Below, one piece after another: positions 8,227 through 15,539 of a DNA stretch of 64,000 nucleotides (positions are counted from its first letter, which is position 1; each line of letters opens with the position of its first letter). Both the position numbers and the translations under genes were made by a program. The notes beneath the pieces were generated by a model. That model ran no database searches. It had not been told where the DNA came from and saw only the letters and a program-made list of their open reading frames with translations. The stretch comes from Pseudaquidulcibacter sp041917055 (GTDB lineage Bacteria; Pseudomonadota; Alphaproteobacteria; Caulobacterales; Aquidulcibacteraceae): positions 519,589 to 583,588 of the forward strand of contig JAYRYJ010000001.1 in assembly GCA_041917055.1 (NCBI GenBank), given 5' to 3'.

Positions 8227-9669
8227 TTATTGCAACCAGCCACCCGAAAATCCTGCGCGTTTTAGGCCATTTATAACATATTTTGATTTGCACATGGTTT
8301 TCCAAATTAAGCCTGATCGGTAATTTTCAATCATTGATATTATCGGGCCTTGATCAAGCCCCAAATAATCTGTCCCTATCCAGCCAACCCCATCGATAAT
8401 TTTTCCAAATTTATTGTTCGGTGAATTAAAGCTTGGGTTAAAAGCATCACAAAAGCCATATTCACCATAAATATGCTTTCCATATTTTGAGAGCATATTT
8501 TTCAAGCATGGTATAGAAATTTCCGGTGCAAAGGCTATTGACGAAATTGCAGCGGTCGGGGCAATTGTGCCGTCATCAAATTCATCAAGCACCGAGCCGC
8601 GCGCTGAATATCCGCGACATCGTATGTTTTTTCCATTCACTTTGATTGTCACATCACCCGGCCCGTCACAAGCGCTTAGCCCCCATAAATCGCGCGAATA
8701 TTCGACAAAGCCCTTGGGGTTTTCATTGGCATAGTCGCGTTGTTGATAAGTCGCGCGACGCGAATTTTCAAAATAATCAATGCCTTTGGATTTCATATAT
8801 TTGTCTTGAATACCTTTAAAATCAATCCATACATGTGAAAATTGATGCCCGAATAATGGGCCGAACTGCAAATGCTGCCTATCCTTGTGGCCGCCCCAAA
8901 AATTCTCATAAGTTGAACACCACGCACTCCAGGCTTCGGGTTCAAGTGCAAAATTATCGGCACCTATTCCCAAAATATAAACAAGCATCGCCTCGTTATA
9001 ACCGCCCCAATCCCAACCAATTGTTTGGTTTTCGGGAGACCAGCCATGCGAAATGAAAGGCGGTCTTACAACCAATTTGTTCCAAGCGACGCGATTAAAA
9101 ATCAATTCCGCGCCCTGACGAATTGCGATTTCGGTTTCATTTTCTTGATCAAAATAGTTCTGTGCAAATATAATTCCCGCCAAAAGGATTGCGGTATCAA
9201 TGGTGGATAATTCATTTTTACCGTCGCGTAATCCGGTGGTCGGGTTTAGGAAATGATAAAAAAATCCCGCCGCACCGCCTAAGCCTGACGAATTATTGCC
9301 TTGGGGTATAAGATAAAGCGTGCGCAATGTTTCCAGAACCCGATTTGCAGCCTTTTCACGACTTATAAAACCGCGATGCACACCAATACAATATGAATTT
9401 AATGCAAAGCCAATTGCAGCAATACTTGAGGCGGATTTTGATGGGTAACGGTCGAGCGCCAAACCGGTCGCAGGATTTGTCGTTTGCCAAAAAAATGCGA
9501 AGGTTCGCTTTTGAATATCTTCAAGCAATGCCTCATCGTCATGAGATAATTCTAGCGGCGGCTCTTCTGGCAAGGGATTGATGTTTTTTGGTGCAGCCAC
9601 GGCAAATTTTGGACTAAGCAAAAGCAAAGCCGCCGAACCGGAAAGTAAGTCGCGTCTTAATATTGTCAT
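8227..9669 (-). CDS. Exported glycoamylase-like protein (GH144-type beta-1,2-glucanase family)
   Basis: A 480-residue protein with a twin-arginine-like signal (Arg5-Arg6-Asp7 followed by a hydrophobic stretch ending AVAA), so probably periplasmic. The body matches the bacterial Glycoamylase family PF10091, which includes GH144 endo-beta-1,2-glucanases: KRTFAFFWQTTNPATGLALD near residue 52, GGAAGFFYHF, and GWDWGGYNEAM and GPLFGHQFSHVW in the (alpha/alpha)6-barrel region. The likely substrate is beta-1,2-glucan or a related exopolysaccharide. A perfect LacI-type operator lies 10 bp upstream of the start, so expression is probably sugar-induced. The substrate is inferred from the family. Confidence 0.75.
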   Translation of the reverse strand: MTILRRDLLSGSAALLLLSPKFAVAAPKNINPLPEEPPLELSHDDEALLEDIQKRTFAFFWQTTNPATGLALDRYPSKSASSIAAIGFALNSYCIGVHRGFISREKAANRVLETLRTLYLIPQGNNSSGLGGAAGFFYHFLNPTTGLRDGKNELSTIDTAILLAGIIFAQNYFDQENETEIAIRQGAELIFNRVAWNKLVVRPPFISHGWSPENQTIGWDWGGYNEAMLVYILGIGADNFALEPEAWSAWCSTYENFWGGHKDRQHLQFGPLFGHQFSHVWIDFKGIQDKYMKSKGIDYFENSRRATYQQRDYANENPKGFVEYSRDLWGLSACDGPGDVTIKVNGKNIRCRGYSARGSVLDEFDDGTIAPTAAISSIAFAPEISIPCLKNMLSKYGKHIYGEYGFCDAFNPSFNSPNNKFGKIIDGVGWIGTDYLGLDQGPIISMIENYRSGLIWKTMCKSKYVINGLKRAGFSGGWLQ

Positions 9670-9679
9670 TTTACAACCA

Positions 9680-9693
9680 TGTAAACGTTTACA
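9680..9693. promoter_or_regulatory. LacI-family operator
   Basis: TGTAAACGTTTACA is a perfect 14-bp palindrome with the central CG typical of LacI/GalR-family sites. It lies 10 bp upstream of the glucanase-like gene at 9669, overlapping its leader, where a bound repressor would block transcription. No LacI-family gene is present in the window, so the regulator is encoded elsewhere. Confidence 0.75.
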
Positions 9694-10130
9694 GCAATTT
9701 CAAAACCAATTCAGTGGCTTTGTCAATCGGTTCTGTTTGTTCGGAAAATACCTGATTTGAAGCGGGTCTTTGTGGGAAAGTGCTACGGATGTGAGCTCTT
9801 CTTATCCGCTAAAATTCAAATTGCCTATCTTTGCTTTCTCTTTGGTATTCCTTGCCCTCATTTGATTTCAATTCCTAGCGACGCGCCAATTCAAATGACA
9901 ATTGCTTCTAATTTAGTCACGATTTGCACAAAAATTGCGCGAAAATCGGCAATGGTTTTTGAATCACTTCTTAGCACTTGCAAAAATTGCCTTAAATTCG
10001 GACTTTGATGCCGCGTGGGCCTGAAATGGCATTCGTCCGATTTTTGCGGTTTTTGATTTTGCGGATATCTGATTGGTCGTCTGATTAAGTTCATTGGGGG
10101 GGCTTTTCATTTCCGTTAGGAGGATGGGTA
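9694..10130. other. Intergenic region between the glucanase-like gene and amtB
   Basis: About 440 bp without a convincing gene. It must hold the amtB promoter and the glucanase-gene promoter. I looked for a PII protein gene (glnK), often found before amtB, and for a -24/-12 sigma-54 promoter with correct GG-GC spacing, and found neither. The only firm element is the strong ribosome site AGGAGG at 10118-10123, before the GTG start of amtB. Confidence 0.6.
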
Positions 10131-11612
10131 GTGAGCAATTATTTAACAGTTTCAAATCCAACAGGAAATTCAAAATTCCTGTTAAAGGCTTTGGGAATCG
10201 CGGCAATATTAAGCATTGGCGCATTCGGAATAGCGAACGCACAAGAGGTCGCTGCGGCGGTTGCCGAAGCACCAAAACCAACAATCAATAAAGGTGATAC
10301 TGCCTGGATGTTGGTTTCAACTTGTTTTGTTCTTTTGATGATTTTGCCCGGTTTGGCATTATTTTACGGCGGTTTGGTTCGTGCCAAAAACATGCTTTCC
10401 ATGATGATGCAAGTTTCGGTCACTGCTGCAATCGGCATGATTGCATGGGCATTTTGGGGCTATTCATTGTCTTTCACCGATGGTGGCGGTCTAAATACTT
10501 TTGTTGGCGGTCTTGGAAAATTATTCTTAAAAGGTGTTGGCCCTGCGTCTGAAGTCGAGACTTTCACGCCAATGGTTAATTTGCCGGAATTTGTATTCTT
10601 TGCATTCCAAATGACCTTTGCGGCAATTACTGCGGCCTTGGTTTTGGGTGGCGTAGCTGAACGTATGAAATTCGGTGCGGTTGTGGTTTTTGCAATCCTT
10701 TGGCCTTTATTGTCATATTATCCAATGGCACACATGGTTTGGTGGTGGTCGGGTGCAACTTCTGCAATCGGTCAAACTGCCGACAGCCTTGTTAAAGGTG
10801 CGGGCCTTCTTTGGGGCTGGGGCGCGATTGACTTTGCGGGCGGCACAGTCGTTCACATCAATGCCGGTGTCGCTGCTTTGGTCGGCGCAATCATTCTTGG
10901 ACCACGCCAAGGCTATCGCAATGAGCCAATGGCACCACACTCTTTGACTTTGACCATGGTTGGTGCGGGTCTTTTGTGGGTCGGTTGGTTCGGCTTTAAT
11001 GCGGGTTCAAACCTTGAATCAAATGGTTATGCCGCGCTTGCAATGGTAAATACTTTCCTTGCCACTGCTGCTGCCGGTCTTTCTTGGGCATTGACTGAAT
11101 ATTTGATTTCAAAACGTCCTTCGGGTCTTGGTTTTGCATCCGGTCTTGTTGCAGGTCTTGTTGCCGTTACACCTGCGGCGGGTTTTGCGGGCCCTGTTGG
11201 TGCGATCATTCTTGGCCTTGTTGTTTCGCCGATTTGCATTCTTTTCTGTGCAAAAATCAAACATGTATTGAAATATGACGATAGCCTAGACGCATTTGGT
11301 ATTCACGCTGTTGGCGGTATTGTTGGTGCATTGGCGACCGGCATTTTGGTCCACCCATCTTTGGGCGGTGCAGGTATTTTGGACTTCTCCAAAGCAGCAG
11401 CAGACGGCACAGTTGGTGCACTTGAATTCACTGCAGCTGCGCAATTTATCATTCAATTGAAAGCTGTTGTGGTTGCGGTTGTATGGTCTGCAATTGCCTC
11501 AACAATTGTCTTTGGCCTTATAAAATATACAATTGGCCTTCGTGCCTCGGCTGATGCTGAAGAAGAAGGTTTGGACATCGCTGAACACGGCGAACGTGCA
11601 TATCATTTGTAA
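10131..11612 (+). CDS. amtB: Ammonium transporter Amt
   Basis: A 493-residue Amt/Mep/Rh channel. The first 37 residues form a signal peptide ending in GIANAQ, followed by eleven membrane helices. The conserved pore histidines are seen in GGTVVHINAGV and DAFGIHAVGG, and the selectivity region in FYGGLVRAKNMLS and WWWSGA. The GTG at 10131 is used because AGGAGG precedes it by seven bases. The usual partner glnK is not adjacent, unlike the common glnK-amtB pair. A strong terminator follows after 16 bp. Confidence 0.95.
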   Translation: MSNYLTVSNPTGNSKFLLKALGIAAILSIGAFGIANAQEVAAAVAEAPKPTINKGDTAWMLVSTCFVLLMILPGLALFYGGLVRAKNMLSMMMQVSVTAAIGMIAWAFWGYSLSFTDGGGLNTFVGGLGKLFLKGVGPASEVETFTPMVNLPEFVFFAFQMTFAAITAALVLGGVAERMKFGAVVVFAILWPLLSYYPMAHMVWWWSGATSAIGQTADSLVKGAGLLWGWGAIDFAGGTVVHINAGVAALVGAIILGPRQGYRNEPMAPHSLTLTMVGAGLLWVGWFGFNAGSNLESNGYAALAMVNTFLATAAAGLSWALTEYLISKRPSGLGFASGLVAGLVAVTPAAGFAGPVGAIILGLVVSPICILFCAKIKHVLKYDDSLDAFGIHAVGGIVGALATGILVHPSLGGAGILDFSKAAADGTVGALEFTAAAQFIIQLKAVVVAVVWSAIASTIVFGLIKYTIGLRASADAEEEGLDIAEHGERAYHL

Positions 11613-11628
11613 ATTTCGATACAATATT

Positions 11629-11662
11629 AAAAAAGCGCGGGACAAATCCCGCGCTTTTTTTG
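11629..11662. terminator. Bidirectional rho-independent terminator
   Basis: GCGCGGGA and TCCCGCGC form a perfect 8-bp stem around CAAA, flanked by an A run on the left and a T run on the right, so it can end both amtB (plus) and the tadE-like gene (minus). Confidence 0.9.
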
Positions 11663-11680
11663 TTTTCGCTTTCAGGTTTT

Positions 11681-12319
11681 CTAACAACCAGTTACGGACA
11701 CACCCGAAAAACAGACTTTATTATTCAAGCGCGGATGTACGAAATATCTTTCGCTCATTTGTATGCTTGAAGTGAAGAAAGAAGTTCCAAGCGAAGTATA
11801 AGATAGATTGACCTGCCCCAAAATTACACCATGCGACGCATCCGGAATAAGCGGCTTAATCATATCCGCAGGATTGCCAGATGAGTCGGTTCCCATTTGT
11901 GAAACCGCCATGCCAACAGGTAAAACCGTTGAGTTTTGGCAAACACCTGCTGTATCGACCGATTTACTCCATTCAACTTTCGGGGTTGAACCGACCAAAG
12001 AAACACTTGCAACATGGATGCTTGCGGCGGTTTTTTGGTTATCATAAGGTTCAAAAACTTCGCGTGTTACAGCAGTCGCAGTTTTTAATGTCGCGCAATC
12101 CATATCAGCGGATTGTGCCACCAAATCGGCAATTGTCGATGCCGCCTGGGTAACTTTACGATCGATGGTTACGGCTTGGGAAACTTCGACAGAACCAAAA
12201 AGAATGGCGATTAATACGGGTGCTAAGAGCGCAAATTCTACTGCCGCAACACCTTTTTCATTTTCGCCAATCGAGCGTTTAAGCGATTTGCTGAGATTTT
12301 TGTAATTTCTTATTTTCAT
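11681..12319 (-). CDS. TadE-like pilus assembly protein
   Basis: About 212 residues. The ATG at 12319 is preferred, with GAGG five bases upstream; the open frame extends to 12388 but overlaps the preceding gene. A basic N-terminus leads to EKGVAAVEFALLAPV, the prepilin-peptidase-like motif and hydrophobic segment of TadE/TadG pseudopilins (G cleavage site, Glu at +5). The rest is an extracytoplasmic domain with several cysteines, including two near the C-terminus. It follows a second TadE-like gene after 7 bp, in one unit for the Flp/Tad pilus, and shares a terminator with amtB. Confidence 0.8.
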   Translation of the reverse strand: MKIRNYKNLSKSLKRSIGENEKGVAAVEFALLAPVLIAILFGSVEVSQAVTIDRKVTQAASTIADLVAQSADMDCATLKTATAVTREVFEPYDNQKTAASIHVASVSLVGSTPKVEWSKSVDTAGVCQNSTVLPVGMAVSQMGTDSSGNPADMIKPLIPDASHGVILGQVNLSYTSLGTSFFTSSIQMSERYFVHPRLNNKVCFSGVSVTGC

Positions 12320-12326
12320 AATCGCC

Positions 12327-12878
12327 TCAATCAAACGGTTCATTGCGGAATGCGGCTGTCGCCACCAAAATACGATTTTTTGCGCCAAATGTGCCGCCAG
12401 AAAAATTGCTCAAAGCGCTTGAAAGACCAGGGGTCATCAAAGGCCAAACATAATATGCGCGAGCGACAACAAAATCCTCGGCATTAGAGCTTTGGAACGG
12501 CTCGTCAGAAGAGCTTCCCGGCGTTAATGTGCCATCATCCCAAGGATTGGCACTCGCTGAGGAGGGTGGCGTGGCATAAGCCTCTAAAGTAACAAAAAGG
12601 CGAGTTGAGCAATTTGCCATGCCCCCCAAACGTGCGCATATTGCATTTTTATATGCAGTTTGGGTCATCGCCGTGCTTTGCGCCTGACCGGTGCGAACAA
12701 GGCGCGAAACTTCGGCAACAGATGCCTCTAGCGCGGTTTGCAAAAAGAAGACGACCATCACTTCGATAAGGGCAAAAATCGTGAAAAAGAATGGCGTTGC
12801 AATCATTGCGAATTCGACCGCCGTTGCACCGCGTGATTTTGAAAATTTCTTTAGTCGCTTTTTAAAAAATTGCCGCAT
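12327..12878 (-). CDS. TadE/TadG-like pilus assembly protein
   Basis: A 183-residue protein beginning with a lysine/arginine-rich stretch, then SRGATAVEFAMIATPFFFTI, the TadE-type processing motif (Gly, then Glu at +5) and membrane helix. The remaining 130 residues form an extracytoplasmic domain with two cysteines (ICARLGGMANC). It is the first gene of the pair with the TadE-like gene at 11681. The core Tad motor genes (tadA, tadB, tadC) are not in this window, so this is a satellite part of the pilus locus. Confidence 0.8.
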   Translation of the reverse strand: MRQFFKKRLKKFSKSRGATAVEFAMIATPFFFTIFALIEVMVVFFLQTALEASVAEVSRLVRTGQAQSTAMTQTAYKNAICARLGGMANCSTRLFVTLEAYATPPSSASANPWDDGTLTPGSSSDEPFQSSNAEDFVVARAYYVWPLMTPGLSSALSNFSGGTFGAKNRILVATAAFRNEPFD

Positions 12879-12982
12879 ATTGTGCCATTCTATAATTATG
12901 GCATCAATGTCGCATATAGTGGTTGAAAAAGAATAAATATCAAAAGCTAAATTTTAGATATCGAGTCTTTCTTGTGGCTTCA

Positions 12983-13516
12983 TTATTGTTTCGGCGCTGA
13001 ACCCGGAATAATGTTTGAAATTGCCGACATTGGCGAGCTTGGTGCAGATGCATCTGTGCTTCCAAACGAAACAGTGTTTGAGCCTGCACCCGACGCAAAA
13101 GTTGCATAATTTCTCACTTGGTTAGCTGCACTAGAAATGCTTTCAGGGTCATTTTCTAATGACGGGATTGTTACACATCTATCCTGACAAATCGCGGTTT
13201 GGATCTTATCACCTTTTTGAATTGTCAAAGTGTCGGCGGTTTCGGGCATAGATACGGATATATTGCCGGAATAAATGGTTTGGCCTTTCGTGCCTAAAAT
13301 AAGCACCGAAGTTGTGCCAACCGATTTACCAACAAAAATCATAGTATTTGCGTCATGGACAATTACATCAGCGATACCCGCGTTTCCAACAAATACACCG
13401 GATGCCGTTGCTTTAAGCTGCAATGGGCGTGCTTGTGAAACACTTAAAGACATGCCATCGGCTTGGGCCGCAGTTGCAGATAATAGGAAAATCGCAGACG
13501 CAATAAATAGGCGCAT
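12983..13516 (-). CDS. Exported protein with CpaC/secretin N-terminal-type domain
   Basis: A 177-residue protein with a clear signal peptide (cleavage near ATAAQA-DG). The mature part matches the pilus assembly N-terminal domain found in front of CpaC/RhcC secretins: the pattern SVSQARPLQLKATASGVFVG, IADVIVHDANTMIFVGKSVG and TSVLILGTKG. The secretin pore itself is missing, so this is a stand-alone N-domain protein, known beside alphaproteobacterial Flp pilin genes. A cysteine pair (CQDRC) lies near residue 110. It is divergent from flp copy 1. Confidence 0.75.
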   Translation of the reverse strand: MRLFIASAIFLLSATAAQADGMSLSVSQARPLQLKATASGVFVGNAGIADVIVHDANTMIFVGKSVGTTSVLILGTKGQTIYSGNISVSMPETADTLTIQKGDKIQTAICQDRCVTIPSLENDPESISSAANQVRNYATFASGAGSNTVSFGSTDASAPSSPMSAISNIIPGSAPKQ

Positions 13517-13750
13517 TTTGTCCTCTATATAAATACTAAGGAACTTTTGGCATTATTCGGTGAACTAATGATTAACAAATTGGGATTTGAAATGGTTTCT
13601 TTGCAAATTTGCGCCTGAAAATCGCGAAAGAAATTTACCAAACATCAACCATAATCACAAACCACGCATTAAACATCTTCGCATATAAACGCCGTGGGTG
13701 AGCAAAAAAACAACAATCTTGCCTTTATAGTATGCTATTTGGAGTCTAAA

Positions 13751-13921
13751 ATGAAAAAACTTATTCGTAAATTTGTAAAAAATGAAAAAGGTGCTACTGC
13801 AATCGAATACGGCCTAATCGCTTCTTTGATCGCAGTTGTTATTATTGCTGCTCTTGGTCGTTTGGGCAACAATACTGCAAACAAATTCAACGAAGTTGCT
13901 AACTCTATCGGTTCGCGCTAA
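13751..13921 (+). CDS. flp: Flp/Fap family pilin, copy 1
   Basis: A 56-residue Flp-type type IVb pilin. The ATG at 13751 has GGAG seven bases upstream (GGAGTCTAAAATG). A basic leader (MKKLIRKFVKNEKG) ends at the prepilin peptidase site, followed by ATAIEYGLIASLIAVVIIAA with Glu at +5 and the Glu-Tyr pair typical of Flp. The protein is identical to copy 2 at 14115 although the genes differ at several synonymous positions. It has its own terminator. It is divergent from the CpaC-N-like gene. Confidence 0.95.
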   Translation: MKKLIRKFVKNEKGATAIEYGLIASLIAVVIIAALGRLGNNTANKFNEVANSIGSR

Positions 13922-13941
13922 TCTTAATATTGAATTTCACG

Positions 13942-13971
13942 AAAAGCCGAGGGAAACCTCGGCTTTTTTTG
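13942..13971 (+). terminator. Terminator of flp copy 1
   Basis: GCCGAGG and CCTCGGC pair around GAAA, followed by seven T; a canonical rho-independent terminator 20 bp after the stop codon. Confidence 0.95.
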
Positions 13972-14114
13972 CTTTTGGCAAAAAAATTTCTAAATTTTGA
14001 GAAAAAATGTGATAATTAACCACATTTTCACCAATCATAAACCGAAAATTAGAAACTTTATGGTTTAAGGCTTTTGCGTATCTAAAAAATATTGGACGCA
14101 AACGGGAGTCTAAA

Positions 14115-14285
14115 ATGAAAAAACTTATTCGTAAATTCGTAAAGAATGAAAAAGGTGCTACTGCAATTGAATATGGCCTAATCGCTTCTTTGATCGCAGT
14201 TGTTATTATTGCTGCTTTGGGTCGTCTTGGCAACAATACTGCGAACAAATTCAACGAAGTTGCTAACTCAATCGGTTCACGCTAA
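14115..14285 (+). CDS. flp: Flp/Fap family pilin, copy 2
   Basis: A second 56-residue pilin whose translation is identical to copy 1, starting at the ATG at 14115 behind GGGAGTCTAAA. The two genes differ only at synonymous positions. The upstream 140 bp is only loosely similar between copies, so each likely has its own promoter. Two identical pilin genes in tandem suggest selection for dosage, or recent duplication with gene conversion. It ends 17 bp before a second strong terminator. Confidence 0.95.
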   Translation: MKKLIRKFVKNEKGATAIEYGLIASLIAVVIIAALGRLGNNTANKFNEVANSIGSR

Positions 14286-14301
14286 TCGTTTCAAAATTAC
14301 A

Positions 14302-14334
14302 AAAAAAAGCCGGGGGAAACCCCGGCTTTTTTGT
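14302..14334. terminator. Bidirectional terminator between flp copy 2 and sucB
   Basis: GCCGGGG and CCCCGGC pair around GAAA with an A run before and a T run after; it can serve flp copy 2 (plus) and the sucCDAB operon (minus), whose last stop codon begins right at its edge. Confidence 0.95.
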
Positions 14335-15531
14335 TTATATATCCAAAAGCATTCTTTCCGGATCTTCAAGACATTCTTTAACCCGAACAAGGAATGTAAC
14401 CGCCTCTTTGCCATCAACAATTCGATGGTCATAGGAAAGAGCCAGATACATCATTGGGCGGATTACCATCTGACCATTTTCGACCATTACACGATCTTGG
14501 ATTTTGTGCATGCCCAAAATGCCCGATTGTGGTGCGTTCAAAATTGGTGACGACATCAAAGAGCCATAAACACCGCCATTGGAAATGGTGAAAGTGCCGC
14601 CTTGCATATCTTCCATTGTCAAAGCACCGTCACGCGCGCGTTTGCCCAAATCCGCAATGCCTTTTTCAATGCCCGCGAGCGAAAGCAAATCGCAATCACG
14701 AACCACCGGAACTACGAGGCCTTTGTCAGTGCCAACCGCGACCGCAATATCATAGAAATTTTTATAAATAATATCGGTGCCATCAATTTCGGCATTAACC
14801 GCCGGAACGTCTTTAAGCGCGGTAACAACCGCTTTAACAAAGAAAGACATAAAGCCCAGTTTTGTGCCGTGTTTCTTTTCAAATATGTCTTTATATTTAT
14901 TACGCGCACCCATAACGCCCGACATATCGACTTCATTATAAGTGGTTAACATCGCCGCAGTGTTTTGCGCGTCTTTCAATCTTTTTGCGATTGTTTGGCG
15001 AAGGCGGGTCATTTTCACACGTTCTTCGCGTGGCCCAGTCGCGCGCGGCGCAGCGGCGGGTTGTGCAGCCGCAGGTGAGGGCGCCGGTGGCGCGCTAACA
15101 GCAGCCAAGGCATCAGCTTTGGTAACGCGACCGTCTTTGCCGGTGCCAGAAACATTTGCGGCACTAACACCTGCACTATCAAGAATGACCGCTGCCGATG
15201 GCATTGGTGCGTGTTGTGCAGCAACAGGCGCAGGTGCGGCAGGTGCAGCGGCAGCAGGAGTAGCAACGGCGGGTGCCGCAGATGCACTTGCACCGGCGTC
15301 AAGTTTGCCAAGTATATCGCCGACCCCAACGGTTTCACCTTCGGGCTTCAAGATTTCGGTTAAGACCCCATCGGCCTCGGCTGAAACCTCTAAAGTGACT
15401 TTATCGGTTTCAAGCTCAACCAATAATTCGTTTTTCTTTACGGCTTCACCCGGTTTTTTGGTCCATTTTGCGATTGTGGCCTCGGAAACCGATTCACCAA
15501 GTGCGGGGGTTAAAATATCAATCATTGTCAA
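14335..15531 (-). CDS. sucB: 2-oxoglutarate dehydrogenase E2 (dihydrolipoamide succinyltransferase)
   Basis: A 398-residue E2 core of the 2-oxoglutarate dehydrogenase complex. Domains in order: one lipoyl domain with the lipoylated Lys44 in ETDKVTLE; an Ala/Pro-rich linker around residues 80-110; a peripheral-subunit-binding domain (VSGTGKDGRVTKADAL); a second Ala/Pro linker; and the catalytic acyltransferase domain ending in SYDHRIVDG with His369 and Asp373. It lies 8 bp after sucA as the last gene of the sucCDAB operon. The E3 gene (lpdA), which often follows, is not here. Confidence 0.97.
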   Translation of the reverse strand: MTMIDILTPALGESVSEATIAKWTKKPGEAVKKNELLVELETDKVTLEVSAEADGVLTEILKPEGETVGVGDILGKLDAGASASAAPAVATPAAAAPAAPAPVAAQHAPMPSAAVILDSAGVSAANVSGTGKDGRVTKADALAAVSAPPAPSPAAAQPAAAPRATGPREERVKMTRLRQTIAKRLKDAQNTAAMLTTYNEVDMSGVMGARNKYKDIFEKKHGTKLGFMSFFVKAVVTALKDVPAVNAEIDGTDIIYKNFYDIAVAVGTDKGLVVPVVRDCDLLSLAGIEKGIADLGKRARDGALTMEDMQGGTFTISNGGVYGSLMSSPILNAPQSGILGMHKIQDRVMVENGQMVIRPMMYLALSYDHRIVDGKEAVTFLVRVKECLEDPERMLLDI

Positions 15532-15539
15532 AGGCCCTT

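Noticed and set aside
8071..8265. Short frame across repeat copy B
   Set aside because: Lies entirely in the palindromic repeat and the 3' end of the glucanase-like gene.
9757..10008. Open frame of 83 codons before amtB
   Set aside because: No ribosome site and an unlikely composition; I looked for glnK here and it is not present.
10000..10130. A sigma-54 promoter for amtB
   Set aside because: TGGCATTCGTCCG followed by TTTTTGC has the wrong spacing between GG and GC.
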